The notes beneath the pieces are model-generated. The model was given only the letters and a program-made list of their open reading frames with translations. It searched no databases and was not told the DNA's origin. 64,000 bases of DNA, taken from assembly GCA_964577985.1 (NCBI GenBank), contig CAZOAR010000005.1:12717-76716 (forward strand), given 5' to 3'. The stretch comes from CAZOAR01 sp964577985. Lineage in GTDB: Bacteria > Gemmatimonadota > CAZMKB01 > CAZNLH01. Every line of letters starts with the position of its first letter. The stretch's first letter is position 1. Below, in pieces: positions 1 to 8,787 of the stretch. Made by a program: the position numbers and the translations under genes.

Positions 1-108
1 CTCGATCCGCCGTTCCCTCTTTATCCAGCCCTTTTCCGGTATACTCGATATGGCCAGAAAAATGAAGAGCAAGGCCAGGAATATGAGGATAAAGATGATT
101 ACAAGCAT
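1..108 (-). CDS. tadB: Tad pilus inner-membrane platform protein TadB, N-terminus only
   Basis: The reading frame is open from an ATG at 108 down to the window edge, giving 36 codons that begin MLVIIFILIFLALLFIFLAI, a single hydrophobic segment, followed by a charged stretch. It lies 9 bases after the stop of the TadA ATPase gene in the same direction. In Tad loci the gene after tadA is nearly always tadB, a membrane scaffold of the GspF family that works with TadC to assemble Flp pili. Position and the N-terminal membrane anchor support that name, but no diagnostic GspF motif is inside the window, so the call rests mainly on gene order. Confidence 0.6.
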   Translation of the reverse strand, partial: MLVIIFILIFLALLFIFLAISSIPEKGWIKRERRIE

Positions 109-117
109 CCGTCACCG

Positions 118-1470
118 TCAATTCTCAAAAACTGCGTCAGAGATCTTGATATCCGCCTTCTTGAGTTTGTCCATGAAGGCGGGCCTGACACCAGTGGCCT
201 TGTATCGACCTATCACCCTCCCCCTGTCGTCCACCCCTACTCGCTCATAGACAAAGATATCCTGCATCGTGATCATATTCTTTTCCATCCCCACGATCTC
301 GGTAATGTTGGCTATCCGTCGGCCTCCATCGCTCAGACGTACCGTGTGAATAATCAGGTCCACCGCCGAGCTGATCTGCTCCCTCATCGCCTGCTCGGGT
401 AGATCGATGCCGGCCATAAGAATCATGTTCTCCAGCCTCTGAATGGCATCCCGTGGACTGTTGGCGTGCAGCGTGGAAATGGATCCGTCATGCCCCGTGT
501 TCATCGCCTGAAGCATGTCTATTACCTCATCACCGCGGACCTCTCCGATAACGATCCTGTCCGGCCTCATCCTGAGCGCGTTGACGAGAAGATCCCTCTG
601 TGTAACCCTCCCCTTTCCCTCGATGTTAGGAAGTCTGGTCTCAAGCCTGACAACGTGATCCTGCTGCAACTGAAGCTCCGCTGAATCCTCGATCGTTACT
701 ATTCGTTCCCTCGCCGATATGTTGCTTGAAAGAACGTTCAGGAGCGTCGTCTTCCCTGAACCCGCGCCCCCGGTGATCACCAGATTCAGGCGTGCCTTTA
801 CCACGCCTTTCAACAGCTCAAGTATTCCCGGAGTAAGTGTCTTGTACGATAAGAGATCCTTTGCCGTCAGCGGGTCAAGACCGAACCGCCGAATCGACAG
901 GACGGGGCCATCTATCGAGAGCGGGGGTATTATGACGTTGACCCTGGATCCATCGGGGAGTCTGGCGTCCACCATCGGAGCCGATTCGTCTACCCTCCTG
1001 CCCACTTTTGACAGGATTCGTTCGATGATCTGCATGAGATGCGCATCATCCTTGAAAATCTGGGGATACTGCTCCAGAACGCCGAAACGCTCTATATAGA
1101 CCTGTTGAGACGTGTTGATCAGGATATCATTAATATGAGGATCCTTGAGCAGGGGCTCCAGGGGACCAAACCCGAAGATCTCATTCTCGACCTCTTCCAT
1201 GATCTGGATTCGTTCCTTCTCGCTCAGAGGGAACGAGTCCTTCTTGACCAGATTCTTGATGATCGAGCGGATCTCGCCCTGAAGGACATCCCTGTCGAAC
1301 TGATCGAGCGTGTCGAGATCCAGCTTCTCTACCAGTTGCCGATGGACCCGCGACTTGATTTCCTGGTAGATGACGAAGTTCTCCTTATACTCCTTGCCCT
1401 TCTTTGCAAGGAGTTCAGCCCGGGGGCTGGCCTCAAATGACGTCCTCCTCAGCCTGTCGTAGAGACTCAT
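118..1470 (-). CDS. tadA: Tad pilus assembly ATPase TadA/CpaF
   Basis: This 450-residue protein is the hexameric secretion ATPase of the GspE/VirB11 superfamily that powers Flp pilus assembly at the inner membrane. The N-terminal 90 residues are a charged helical region typical of CpaF. The Walker A motif GGAGSGKT is at residues 234-241, the acidic EDSAELQL stretch follows at about 262, the Walker B-like RPDRIVIGEVRG lies near 303 and the histidine box GHDGSISTLHANSP near 328. Length is normal for CpaF. The ATG overlaps the tadZ stop by one base (TGATG), so the two are translationally coupled. It is the eighth gene of the flp-tad operon. Confidence 0.96.
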   Translation of the reverse strand: MSLYDRLRRTSFEASPRAELLAKKGKEYKENFVIYQEIKSRVHRQLVEKLDLDTLDQFDRDVLQGEIRSIIKNLVKKDSFPLSEKERIQIMEEVENEIFGFGPLEPLLKDPHINDILINTSQQVYIERFGVLEQYPQIFKDDAHLMQIIERILSKVGRRVDESAPMVDARLPDGSRVNVIIPPLSIDGPVLSIRRFGLDPLTAKDLLSYKTLTPGILELLKGVVKARLNLVITGGAGSGKTTLLNVLSSNISARERIVTIEDSAELQLQQDHVVRLETRLPNIEGKGRVTQRDLLVNALRMRPDRIVIGEVRGDEVIDMLQAMNTGHDGSISTLHANSPRDAIQRLENMILMAGIDLPEQAMREQISSAVDLIIHTVRLSDGGRRIANITEIVGMEKNMITMQDIFVYERVGVDDRGRVIGRYKATGVRPAFMDKLKKADIKISDAVFEN

Positions 1471-2669
1471 CAGCTCCTGCTCCTCTTCATCATGGAGAAA
1501 ACCTTGCGGGCCAGTTTGCCGGAACGATGATTCGATCTGTTTTGATCGCCGGCTCCGGTCAGTCTCATTGCCAGCTCGTCGAAATTACGCGTAATAGCAG
1601 ACGACGGCGCAAGCCGCTGGATGGGAACCCCACCGTTTATGGCATTGATGACGGTCGAGTAATCATTAGGAATCTTCCAGTAGATGGGAAACTTGAGGGC
1701 CGCCTCAAAGCGATTGGGATCTACCTCTTCTTCGGACATGAACCTGTTGATTACGAGTTTTATCTTGTCATCCTTGAAATTGAGCCGCCTGAAGATCTCC
1801 AGGCAACGTTGAGTGTTCCTGATCGTCGGAAGGTCGAGGACCGAGATCAGGAGGATTGAATCGGACATCTCCAGCGATTCAATAATCACGTCATCAAAAG
1901 AATGGGTGGTGTCGATTACCACGTAGTCGAATGATTTCCTTATCATTTCGAGGATCTTGCTGACATGATCCGGAGTGATCATGTCCGATTCTTCCGCCAT
2001 TCTTGGCTCTGTAAGACATTGGACGCCTGTCTCATGCTTGACCATGGACGACTCAATCAATTCATAATCCAGTTCCCGTATTCTGGAGGAAAGATCGGAA
2101 ATGGTAAAAGCGGGGTGGAGATCGAGAAAAATCGAGATATCGCCGAACTGCAGATCGAGATCGATCAGGGCCACCGATTTCCTGCATTTGAGGGACAGGC
2201 TGACCGCGAGATTGACGGCAACAGTCGATTTCCCCAGCCCTCCCTTGTTACTGAAGACGGTAAATATCTTGCCTTCACCGTCCTGCTTATCATTCGCCAG
2301 TCTTGTGTCAGACTTATTGCGCTTTATCAGATTCTTGATCTCGTGAAGATCGAATGGCTCCTTCAGAAAGAACTTTGCTCCTGCGTGTGTAGCGCGAATA
2401 ACGGTATCGGAGTCCAGGTTTTCTCCATATGCGCAGAAAGACGTCTGCTGGGGGGAATTACGGAACCTCTCTATCAGAGCGATATTGTCATCTTTCCCGT
2501 TGCCTATTTCCACCAGAACCAGAGATGGAGATTTGTCTGATATGGCGGAATGGGCAGCCATGGAGTCATCCGAATCACCCACGACTTCTGTCTCCTCAAT
2601 ATCCCTGAGAACAGACAGGAGATCGTGGAACTTATCGGGTGAGTTATAGAGAATAAATATTGATGTCAT
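1470..2669 (-). CDS. tadZ: Tad pilus localisation protein TadZ/CpaE
   Basis: TadZ/CpaE is a MinD/ParA-type ATPase that places the pilus machine at the pole. The protein has 399 residues if translation starts at the ATG at 2669 (MTSIFILYN). The longer frame to 2774 overlaps the preceding gene and adds no recognisable sequence. Residues 1-125 look like a degenerate receiver domain, which is usual for CpaE. A deviant Walker A, SNKGGLGKST, begins near residue 138, followed by the DLDLQFGD switch and a VVIDT motif. The start lies 32 bases after the stop of the TadG-like gene. Family and role are firm; polar localisation in this organism is inferred. Confidence 0.92.
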   Translation of the reverse strand: MTSIFILYNSPDKFHDLLSVLRDIEETEVVGDSDDSMAAHSAISDKSPSLVLVEIGNGKDDNIALIERFRNSPQQTSFCAYGENLDSDTVIRATHAGAKFFLKEPFDLHEIKNLIKRNKSDTRLANDKQDGEGKIFTVFSNKGGLGKSTVAVNLAVSLSLKCRKSVALIDLDLQFGDISIFLDLHPAFTISDLSSRIRELDYELIESSMVKHETGVQCLTEPRMAEESDMITPDHVSKILEMIRKSFDYVVIDTTHSFDDVIIESLEMSDSILLISVLDLPTIRNTQRCLEIFRRLNFKDDKIKLVINRFMSEEEVDPNRFEAALKFPIYWKIPNDYSTVINAINGGVPIQRLAPSSAITRNFDELAMRLTGAGDQNRSNHRSGKLARKVFSMMKRSRS

Positions 2670-2700
2670 TTTGGACTCCAGTCGTTCACTATTACCCGTT

Positions 2701-3810
2701 TCAACGCGCCGGCCGCACCAGCCTTGCGCTCTTGACAAAAGAGAGGTTGTCGGCCGACGATGTCCCCCCACCATAGTTGAGGATGTTAATCGGGATCGCT
2801 GTCACTGTCCCCGCAACATCATTCGTGCCTGTAATGAATACACTCATGATCTTAACCACAAGTTCACGTCGATTCGGGGAATGAACAGGTACCTTAACGA
2901 TGCGCGGACTCTCGAACAAAACGGGATAGCGTTCACTGGGTATCACCGTTCTTGTATCCTGATCCCACCGGGCGTTGGGGTCGTGGTTGATCCTGTTCTG
3001 CGCCTTGAGGTCCAGTATGCCATTCGCGTGGTTGGTAAGGGTGAGCACGGAACCTCTCCCGATCAGGAGGTTCCCGCTGTTGCATGGGAATTCATCATTC
3101 CGATCCTCCTGCATCAATCCGACGTTGTAGCCCACTCCGTAAAGGGTGTTGAGTCGCGGCGCTTCTGCAATATTGTGGTAGCTGACCGTTATCTCCCAAT
3201 CGAGACCTGTTTCCCGACTCCCGTCGTATCCCGTTGTGAGAGGACTGTAGAAGTCAACGCCAGGGTCCCACGTCCTGTTACCGTTATTGTCAACGAATCT
3301 GTCCGTGAGCGTATACGGCATCACGCAATAGACGGCCGCAACCGATTCCAGTTTCGCGAGAGACTGGGTAGCCACAGAGATCGTGTCGACAGAGGGAAAG
3401 ATGTTCGAGAAAAGCGGCTGCATCCGGTAGATACCCGTAAGGACCACGGTATCGGCCAACCCCCCTCCACCATCACGGATAGCAAGGGTCCACGGCCATG
3501 TAACATCTGAATCGCCCATGACGGGGTTGAAACGCAGCGCCCTCAGTACATATGGCCTGATGGAATCCTCGACGTTTGCTGTGGGCATTGAGATCATGGC
3601 AACAGCTCCGCGAAGCGCTGCCATGTCGAGCGCCTGCTGCAACTGGTTCCGTGCTGTAAACAGCATTGATGCGTCTATGGCCAGCCCCCCGAAGCCCAGA
3701 AGGACGAACATGCAGACCAGGACAAAGCCGATAACCTGCCCACGGTTCCTTTTCCTCCGGCGGGTTCCGCCGATATGCCTGACTGGACTGCCCATGATCA
3801 GAGATCTCAT
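2701..3810 (-). CDS. tadG: TadG-like Flp pilus assembly protein
   Basis: The 369-residue product has a basic N-terminus (TRRRKRNRGQ) leading into one transmembrane helix, VIGFVLVCMFVLLGFGGLAID, and then the ARNQLQQALDMAALRGA pattern. Together these are the Tad/TadG N-terminal domain (putative Flp pilus-assembly TadE/G-like family). The remaining 300 residues should be periplasmic and show no catalytic motif. TadG-like minor pseudopilins anchor or modify the fibre. The ATG at 3810 overlaps the rcpA stop by four bases (ATGA) with GGGAGA just upstream. A GTG at 3819 is also in frame but has no better signal. The C-terminal part is too divergent to name. Confidence 0.85.
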   Translation of the reverse strand: MRSLIMGSPVRHIGGTRRRKRNRGQVIGFVLVCMFVLLGFGGLAIDASMLFTARNQLQQALDMAALRGAVAMISMPTANVEDSIRPYVLRALRFNPVMGDSDVTWPWTLAIRDGGGGLADTVVLTGIYRMQPLFSNIFPSVDTISVATQSLAKLESVAAVYCVMPYTLTDRFVDNNGNRTWDPGVDFYSPLTTGYDGSRETGLDWEITVSYHNIAEAPRLNTLYGVGYNVGLMQEDRNDEFPCNSGNLLIGRGSVLTLTNHANGILDLKAQNRINHDPNARWDQDTRTVIPSERYPVLFESPRIVKVPVHSPNRRELVVKIMSVFITGTNDVAGTVTAIPINILNYGGGTSSADNLSFVKSARLVRPAR

Positions 3811-4916
3811 TTCTCCCACTGATATACATCTGGTAGCTCCGGAGCTTCACCCGACCGATAGGCCTGGATAATATGTGGAGACACCAGCATCAGCATTTCC
3901 GTCTCGTTCTGTTTGTAATTCGTACTCCTGAAAAGAGTCCCCAGTATCGGAATCTGGCCCAGGAGCGGAGTCCTGGAGATGGTCTCTACCAGTTCCCTCG
4001 AGATGAGCCCGCCAACGGCAATCGTCTCGCCATTTCCCATCTCGACCTGAACGTTCGCCCTGCGCGTGCGCAGCGCTGGAACGGTAAAGCCGCTCAAGGT
4101 GATTCCGCTTGTGAAATCGAGGCTACTTATTTCGGATGATATCCCCAGGTTGATGATCTGCGAATCAAGCACCGTCGGGAGGAATTTCAGTTTGACTCCG
4201 AACTCCTTGAACTCAATAGTAACGGAGGAAACTCCGCCGATTCCTCCTGACTGGACCACAGGGATAGGAAACTCACCTCCTGAGAGGAAAGTGGCCTCTT
4301 CACCGCTGAGAGTCACGAGGTTTGGTTCGGCGAGAATCCTGATCAAGCCGTTCTGTTCGAGGGCTTTGATAACAGCAGCCATGTTGTTTCGAGGGTCGCT
4401 GAGGAATAGATCGACCTTCTCGGTCAAGTTGAGTGCGAACTTCTCCTTTCCATTGACCTCGTCCACCGAGGCCGATGATATGTGTTCCCCGAAGCTCCCC
4501 GCATGCACTTTGTCGTCCAGGGCGAAGAGATCAAATCCCAATTCATCGAGCGATGTGCGGTCGACCTCCGCGAACCTCACCTCAAGCATGACTTGTTTGT
4601 AGTCGCGGTTTGAGTGGACCTTGAGATCCAGAATCTTGACCTGTCGATCCTTCCCCCAGAGAATCAGAGAAGTCTCCCCGAGCTTCTTCCCGTTGATGAG
4701 CAGCTGCAGAGGTGAGATAACGATGACATCGGCGACTTCAGGCTGAGGAATAGACACCCTGTCAAGAGGAGAATCAAGGTTCAGGAGGGTCGAATGGCCA
4801 AGCCCCACCGCAACGTGGTTGGGCAGACCGCTCAGCAGAACAGGAAAGATCATGATAAAAAAGAGGGGTACGGAAAAAATCTTCAGAATACATCTTCGTA
4901 ACTTGCGCCATATCAT
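3807..4916 (-). CDS. rcpA: Tad pilus outer-membrane secretin RcpA/CpaC
   Basis: This is the outer-membrane channel of the Tad machine. The chosen ATG at 4916 (MIWRKLRRC) has GGAG 8 bases upstream and gives 369 residues. A TTG at 4967 would overlap rcpC. A signal peptide is followed by the N0/BON-like region (residues about 30-110, IPQPEVADVIVISP). The secretin domain then includes VMLEVRFAEVDR near 135, LSGGEFPIPV near 230, EFKEFGVKLKFLPTV near 260 and the closing stretch TPLLGQIPILGTLFRS near 325. All hallmarks of type II/III secretins are present. It is shorter than many CpaC proteins but complete. It sits between rcpC and tadG in the usual order. Confidence 0.95.
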   Translation of the reverse strand: MIWRKLRRCILKIFSVPLFFIMIFPVLLSGLPNHVAVGLGHSTLLNLDSPLDRVSIPQPEVADVIVISPLQLLINGKKLGETSLILWGKDRQVKILDLKVHSNRDYKQVMLEVRFAEVDRTSLDELGFDLFALDDKVHAGSFGEHISSASVDEVNGKEKFALNLTEKVDLFLSDPRNNMAAVIKALEQNGLIRILAEPNLVTLSGEEATFLSGGEFPIPVVQSGGIGGVSSVTIEFKEFGVKLKFLPTVLDSQIINLGISSEISSLDFTSGITLSGFTVPALRTRRANVQVEMGNGETIAVGGLISRELVETISRTPLLGQIPILGTLFRSTNYKQNETEMLMLVSPHIIQAYRSGEAPELPDVYQWEK

Positions 4917-4953
4917 CGGCAATCTCCATAGTGTATGCTCTGTTCCCAGGTCT

Positions 4954-5832
4954 TTACGGATTGTCAAAGATCATCTCTTCGCGATCCATCCCCCTGATTA
5001 CTTCTATCCTCACCTTCGGCTTTCTCCTGGCCCGCTTGACCGGTTTCGACCCCGGTTTCTCCTTCGGTCCTTGATTACTGTGGGTACTTGCCACCTTCCT
5101 CCCGGCAGGTTTTTCCGGCTCCGAGCCGAGAAGTGAAGAAACTGTCGTTCCGGGTGTGATCAAGGGATCCTGATCGGCAATATTTCTCAGTACAAGGTAA
5201 AGCACACCCTGACTCTCCGCCAGCGCGAGTCGCTCCGCCTCCTGGGGAGTAACAAGAAGGGTGACACTGGCCCGCCCCTTGCCCGCAAAGCCTCCCCCTC
5301 CCCCATCTTTGCTGACCGAAAGGACTCTGATGTTCTGCAGAATAGACTTGGAAACGTATCCTCCCCCTTTCTTATTTGTCTGGATCGTGGCGAGGACATC
5401 CACTCGACTGTTAGGGCTCAGGAAATCGTTAACCACCGCATCGGCCCCGACAGAAACCGTCATGGCCCTCATGCCGGGAGGCGTCAGAGATGAAAGCCCA
5501 TCGACCGCCCCATTCTTCGCGAGGTGGGCTGCCATAACGGGCTCACCGGGAACAAAGTCCCGCGCAACGACCTTTCCCACGACATCTTCCGACTTGGCAA
5601 AACTTCCCTCGGGGACCAATCGTTCGGGCCATGAGTGGATCTCCACGCTCTCCTTCGTCAGCCGTTTCCCTGCCTGCACAGCACTGACGACCACCACGAC
5701 ATCCTTGTACTGCTCTGTGGCCACCGGCGCCCTGCTGTCGATCCCCTGCAGGTAGAGAAAAATGGTCAAGCTGGCGAGAAAGCTGAATGTAATTGCCAGA
5801 TAAACAATCAGTTTAGTCTTTCTGAGGATCAT
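4954..5832 (-). CDS. rcpC: Tad pilus assembly protein RcpC/CpaB
   Basis: The 292-residue protein starts with a membrane anchor (residues 8-28) followed by an SAF domain with the pattern VVVVVSAVQAGKRLTKESV and a second RcpC-type segment beginning PGMRAMTVSVGADAVV. RcpC/CpaB is a periplasmic protein that supports the secretin, possibly by contacting peptidoglycan through the SAF fold. The last 50 residues form a lysine- and arginine-rich tail, which is not a general feature of the family. The stop TAA is 38 bases before the rcpA start, and the gene begins 13 bases after tadE ends, so it is part of the same operon. Confidence 0.93.
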   Translation of the reverse strand: MILRKTKLIVYLAITFSFLASLTIFLYLQGIDSRAPVATEQYKDVVVVVSAVQAGKRLTKESVEIHSWPERLVPEGSFAKSEDVVGKVVARDFVPGEPVMAAHLAKNGAVDGLSSLTPPGMRAMTVSVGADAVVNDFLSPNSRVDVLATIQTNKKGGGYVSKSILQNIRVLSVSKDGGGGGFAGKGRASVTLLVTPQEAERLALAESQGVLYLVLRNIADQDPLITPGTTVSSLLGSEPEKPAGRKVASTHSNQGPKEKPGSKPVKRARRKPKVRIEVIRGMDREEMIFDNP

Positions 5833-5844
5833 CTTATCACCACC

Positions 5845-6270
5845 TTAGACCTGACCTTCATAATAACAGGAGGCATAGCGAATCATCATGAAATCCGATC
5901 CCAACACCGTCCTGGCGAACGGATTTCGCATGAAGGAAAAATGCACAGCAGCCTCGACTCTTATCATTTCGTCATTAGTCTCCCGACTGATCCTGACATA
6001 CTCGGGAGTTATGTTTGCCGTTGCGAGGTACTGTTCCACGACTCGCTGCACCAGTATCTGCGACTGGTTGTCATAAATATCAGGCGTAACAGAAGCTATT
6101 CTTGCTCCTTCTCTAACCGCGCCGGTCAGGACATTCAAAGTCATCCATGCCCGTCCGAATTCCGCGATACCGAACACGAGCATCAATAATATTGGCAAGA
6201 TCAAGGCCAACTCGAGGACAGACTGGCCCCTCATCCCCCCGAACCTGTTTTTCATTTGTATCGCTCTCAT
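5845..6270 (-). CDS. tadE: TadE-like pseudopilin
   Basis: The 141-residue product has the TadE signature GQSVLELALILPILLMLVFGIAEFGRAW at residues 15-42, that is, a short basic leader, a processed hydrophobic helix and a conserved glutamate. The family contains minor pseudopilins cleaved by the Tad prepilin peptidase. The ATG overlaps the stop of the peptidase gene by four bases (ATGA), which couples their translation. The C-terminal 90 residues are periplasmic and unremarkable. Family assignment is firm; whether it is incorporated in the fibre is not known. Confidence 0.9.
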   Translation of the reverse strand: MRAIQMKNRFGGMRGQSVLELALILPILLMLVFGIAEFGRAWMTLNVLTGAVREGARIASVTPDIYDNQSQILVQRVVEQYLATANITPEYVRISRETNDEMIRVEAAVHFSFMRNPFARTVLGSDFMMIRYASCYYEGQV

Positions 6271-6773
6271 GGGAAGAAATAGTAGGAAAACAAGGCGCCC
6301 GAGGCTATCACAACGCCATACGGGAGAGAGATCCGTGGAAACGTGACTCCTGTGGCTAGTGAGTCCTGGCTCGATTTTCCACGCTTCACCATTCTCGCTA
6401 TCCGCGCAAAAAGAGCCCTCCGATAATCACCAACGGCGATCATCACGATAATAGAAACCGCAAGTCCAACAATGGCGGATATCAGGAATATACGGAATGT
6501 CGTCATGGCTCCTGAGATTGACCCCACGGCTCCCAGGAGCTTGACATCCCCCCCGCCCATGCCACCCATGACAAACGGCATCAACAAAAGGCCTACACCC
6601 AGTATCAAACCGGTCCCCGCAAAGAAAAAACCATCCCGGCCACCTGTAAGGACATGATATACAAGTCCACCCAGAATAGCCGGGAGAGTTAGCCAATTCG
6701 GGATTTTCCCTGATCTCAAATCAGTGAAGGAAGCCAAAGTCAATAGTATTAGCATCGAAACCTTTATAATCAT
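6267..6773 (-). CDS. tadV: Type IV prepilin peptidase TadV/CpaA
   Basis: A 168-residue membrane peptidase of the A24 family with four or five helices. The first catalytic aspartate is in TLASFTDLRSGKIPN near residue 17 and the second in the MGGGDVKLLGAVG motif near residue 73, both intact. It lacks the N-terminal methylase domain of PilD, as expected for the short TadV/CpaA type. It should cleave the Flp pilin and the TadE/TadG pseudopilins on the cytoplasmic face of the inner membrane. It is the second gene of the operon, separated from flp by 158 bases that hold a stem-loop. Confidence 0.94.
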   Translation of the reverse strand: MIIKVSMLILLTLASFTDLRSGKIPNWLTLPAILGGLVYHVLTGGRDGFFFAGTGLILGVGLLLMPFVMGGMGGGDVKLLGAVGSISGAMTTFRIFLISAIVGLAVSIIVMIAVGDYRRALFARIARMVKRGKSSQDSLATGVTFPRISLPYGVVIASGALFSYYFFP

Positions 6774-6858
6774 GCAACGTCTTCTGGCAGAAAAGGTTTA
6801 ATGTCTCAATTAACTTAACAACTTCAATCACCGAGTCAAGCTGTTTGTGAGGTCACAG

Positions 6859-6915
6859 AAGGGTTGGGACTCAACCAGCCCGGAATCTACGTCTCCAGAC
6901 CAGGTCCCAACCCTT
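6859..6915 (-). terminator. Stem-loop between flp and tadV, possible attenuator
   Basis: A perfect 12-bp inverted repeat (AAGGGTTGGGAC at 6859-6870 and GTCCCAACCCTT at 6904-6915) with a 33-base loop lies 16 bases after the flp stop codon. There is no run of T after it on the minus strand, so it is not a classical intrinsic terminator. In pilus operons a structure here commonly lets the major pilin transcript be made or kept in excess over the assembly genes by partial termination or by protecting a processed 3' end. That role is inferred. The rest of 6774-6931 shows nothing else. Confidence 0.6.
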
Positions 6916-6931
6916 TGAACCCTCAGGGAGA

Positions 6932-7108
6932 TTAGTCCCAGGGCAGCGCGATCAGGCTGGTCCTGATGCTGTTGAAGACTGTCTCAATCGAAGTACCGAG
7001 CAAGTCTAATGCCACGGCTACACCGATAGCCACTATACCAAGAATCATGGCGTACTCAACGAGTCCCTGGCCTTCTTCATCACGGAAAAGTCTCTTCAGC
7101 AGATTCAT
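6932..7108 (-). CDS. flp: Flp-type major pilin
   Basis: A 58-residue gene. The product has a short basic leader (MNLLKRLFRDEEG) and the Flp motif QGLVEYAMILGIVAIGVAVAL, with the glutamate-tyrosine pair that defines Flp pilins. Cleavage is expected after the glycine at residue 13, leaving a 45-residue mature pilin. A strong ribosome site, GAAGGAGAG, lies 5 bases before the ATG. It is the first gene of the tad operon and is followed by its peptidase. It should be the structural subunit of an adhesive fibre on the cell surface. Confidence 0.95.
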   Translation of the reverse strand: MNLLKRLFRDEEGQGLVEYAMILGIVAIGVAVALDLLGTSIETVFNSIRTSLIALPWD

Positions 7109-7290
7109 TGTACTCTCCTTCTAAGTTGAAAAAACAAGATCTAAGGGGGGGTAAGACGATCACAATCTCGATTGCGAGGGTTCATTCTACAACCCTTCTT
7201 GGGCCTTTGTTCACCTCCTTTTCACGGCAAGCTCGGTCTATATTCGGAAGGTCCAAAGTTCCCCCACCATTGAACCATCTGCTTTTGAAA
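7109..7290 (-). promoter_or_regulatory. Long flp leader with hairpin and possible 14-codon leader ORF
   Basis: About 180 bases separate the expected transcription start (near 7290) from the flp ATG. The leader contains a very strong unused ribosome site, AAAAGGAGGTGA, near 7217. It also has a 6-bp hairpin, AGGGTT/AACCCT (7177-7182 and 7191-7196). A 14-codon ORF (7185 to 7141; MNPRNRDCDRLTPP) starts inside the hairpin loop. These elements suggest control of pilin expression after transcription start, but none matches a known riboswitch class by eye. Sequence at 7327-7461, beyond the promoter, shows nothing recognisable. Confidence 0.4.
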
Positions 7291-7297
7291 TCGTAAC

Positions 7298-7326
7298 ATT
7301 ATATCATACATCAGGAATTTTGTCAA
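7298..7326 (-). promoter_or_regulatory. Consensus sigma-70 promoter of the flp-tad operon
   Basis: Reading on the minus strand, TTGACA (7326-7321) and TATAAT (7303-7298) are separated by exactly 17 bases. Both hexamers match the sigma-70 consensus at all positions. It points toward flp and is the only strong promoter upstream of the pilus genes. Confidence 0.88.
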
Positions 7327-7461
7327 CCCCCCCATGGAAAAAGGGCTGTATATTTTTGATTATATGAGAATAAATTGTGTACTTATTCCTCAGCCAATTG
7401 GAAGGGTCGATTTCATTCCGCGCCGTCTATTCTCACACATAGCCGGCACTCCATCATGGTG

Positions 7462-8541
7462 CTACGAAATGTCTACTGGAACGGGAATAAAAGTCAGGAG
7501 AAAAACCAGGATGACCACCCATCCGAGAACCCGCCGCCACTTTCCGAGTGGAACATCTTCGTGGATGACCGGGGGATGCGGGATCTTTATGAGGACCAGA
7601 ATGAGCAGCACCCACACAAACCATCCGGGCCAGTAAAAGCCGAGAGGGATCAGGAGCAGGAAAAAGGCGCTGGAAATCTTTTTCTGCGTCGAGCCGAAAA
7701 GCGCATAGCAGACGTGTCCGCCGTCGAGCTGCCCGATGGGGAGCAGGTTGAGGGCGGTGACGAATAGGCCGGCCCATCCGGCAAATGCGACTGGATGAGG
7801 GTAGAGCTCGTACCCCTCGGGCGCAGTCCCTGCAACAAGTCTTTCAAGAGCCGCAAAGAGGAGTGAGCTTCCAAGCGAGATGCCACCGATTCCCTCCGTC
7901 GGCACTTCATGAAAAGTGGAGAGAGAAAGACCATATATAACAGCAGGTACAGCTACGAGGAAACCGGCGATGGGCCCGGCAGCGCCAATTTCCAGCAACA
8001 TTCTCCTGTTGTGGATAGAGGAGCGCAGCTTTATGAATGCGCCAAGGGTTCCGAGCAGAGTAGGAAAGGGAATGAAATAGGGCAGGCTGACATCCAGCCC
8101 GTATCGGCGAGCTGCGAAGTAATGGCCAAGCTCGTGAAGTCCAAGAATTCCCATAATGGTCATGGAAAAAGGAATCCCCGTAAGGATAGAACCCGGTTCG
8201 CTGCCGAGGTCTGCGCCCTCCAGTACAGCGCCAACGACCAGAGTACTCACGACCGTGGCGAGGAAAAGGATGAGGTTCGGCACCCGTTTCTTAGGTGCTT
8301 TGCTCTTGACTGGTAACGACACGACGAGGAAATGTTTGCCGTCTACCTCATCTATATAGAAAGAACCTCCTCTCGAACGGACAGCAGCTTTCAGGTCTTC
8401 CAGTTGACGGGAGGATGAGGGGATAATTTCTCCTCGAAAAATGGTTTCGTTTCGCTGATGAGCCATCGTAAAGGACCTCATCATACCCAGAGCGGTCCCT
8501 GTAAGCTCTTCGGCTGAAGCGTTCCTCGTTCTGCTTTTCAT
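7462..8541 (-). CDS. Site-2 protease family membrane metallopeptidase (M50)
   Basis: The 359-residue product carries the zinc-binding motif HELGHYFAARRYG in a membrane helix near residue 135. The second conserved site is NLLPIGQLDGGH near residue 268, which supplies the third ligand. About six membrane segments are visible, and the N-terminal 90 residues are soluble, resembling the plant EGY-like/bacterial subfamily rather than RseP, since no PDZ domain is seen. These enzymes cut substrates within the membrane; the substrate here cannot be told. The ATG at 8541 has GGAGGAG 4 bases upstream, better than the upstream in-frame start at 8565. It stands alone, divergent from rho. Confidence 0.88.
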   Translation of the reverse strand: MKSRTRNASAEELTGTALGMMRSFTMAHQRNETIFRGEIIPSSSRQLEDLKAAVRSRGGSFYIDEVDGKHFLVVSLPVKSKAPKKRVPNLILFLATVVSTLVVGAVLEGADLGSEPGSILTGIPFSMTIMGILGLHELGHYFAARRYGLDVSLPYFIPFPTLLGTLGAFIKLRSSIHNRRMLLEIGAAGPIAGFLVAVPAVIYGLSLSTFHEVPTEGIGGISLGSSLLFAALERLVAGTAPEGYELYPHPVAFAGWAGLFVTALNLLPIGQLDGGHVCYALFGSTQKKISSAFFLLLIPLGFYWPGWFVWVLLILVLIKIPHPPVIHEDVPLGKWRRVLGWVVILVFLLTFIPVPVDIS

Positions 8542-8752
8542 TGCTCCTCCGCGACACGAAACCAACTTCTTTCCCCACCGGATCAGTTAACAGGAAGATA
8601 TGGCAAGGTAATTGCTGAGCTCTGTAATGTGAGACTGATCCGCAGCGATTCTTTTTCACACTCGTCAGGCCTGATATGAAGAAGACAAGACGAGGATTGT
8701 AATAAACCCGAGGATATCAAAAGGTCCTGGCGACACATTGCGACAAAGCCCC

Positions 8753-8781
8753 TTGACAATGCGGGTAGTATAGGATATAAT
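8753..8781 (+). promoter_or_regulatory. Consensus sigma-70 promoter of the rho operon
   Basis: TTGACA at 8753-8758 and TATAAT at 8776-8781 have a 17-base spacer. Both hexamers are perfect. Transcription should start near 8788 and run into rho after a leader of about 240 bases. No other strong plus-strand promoter lies between 8566 and 9030. Confidence 0.88.
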
Positions 8782-8787
8782 ATACAC

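Noticed and set aside
7141..7185. 14-codon leader peptide annotated as a gene
   Set aside because: The ribosome site is imperfect and there is no run of regulatory codons; it is mentioned only within the leader.
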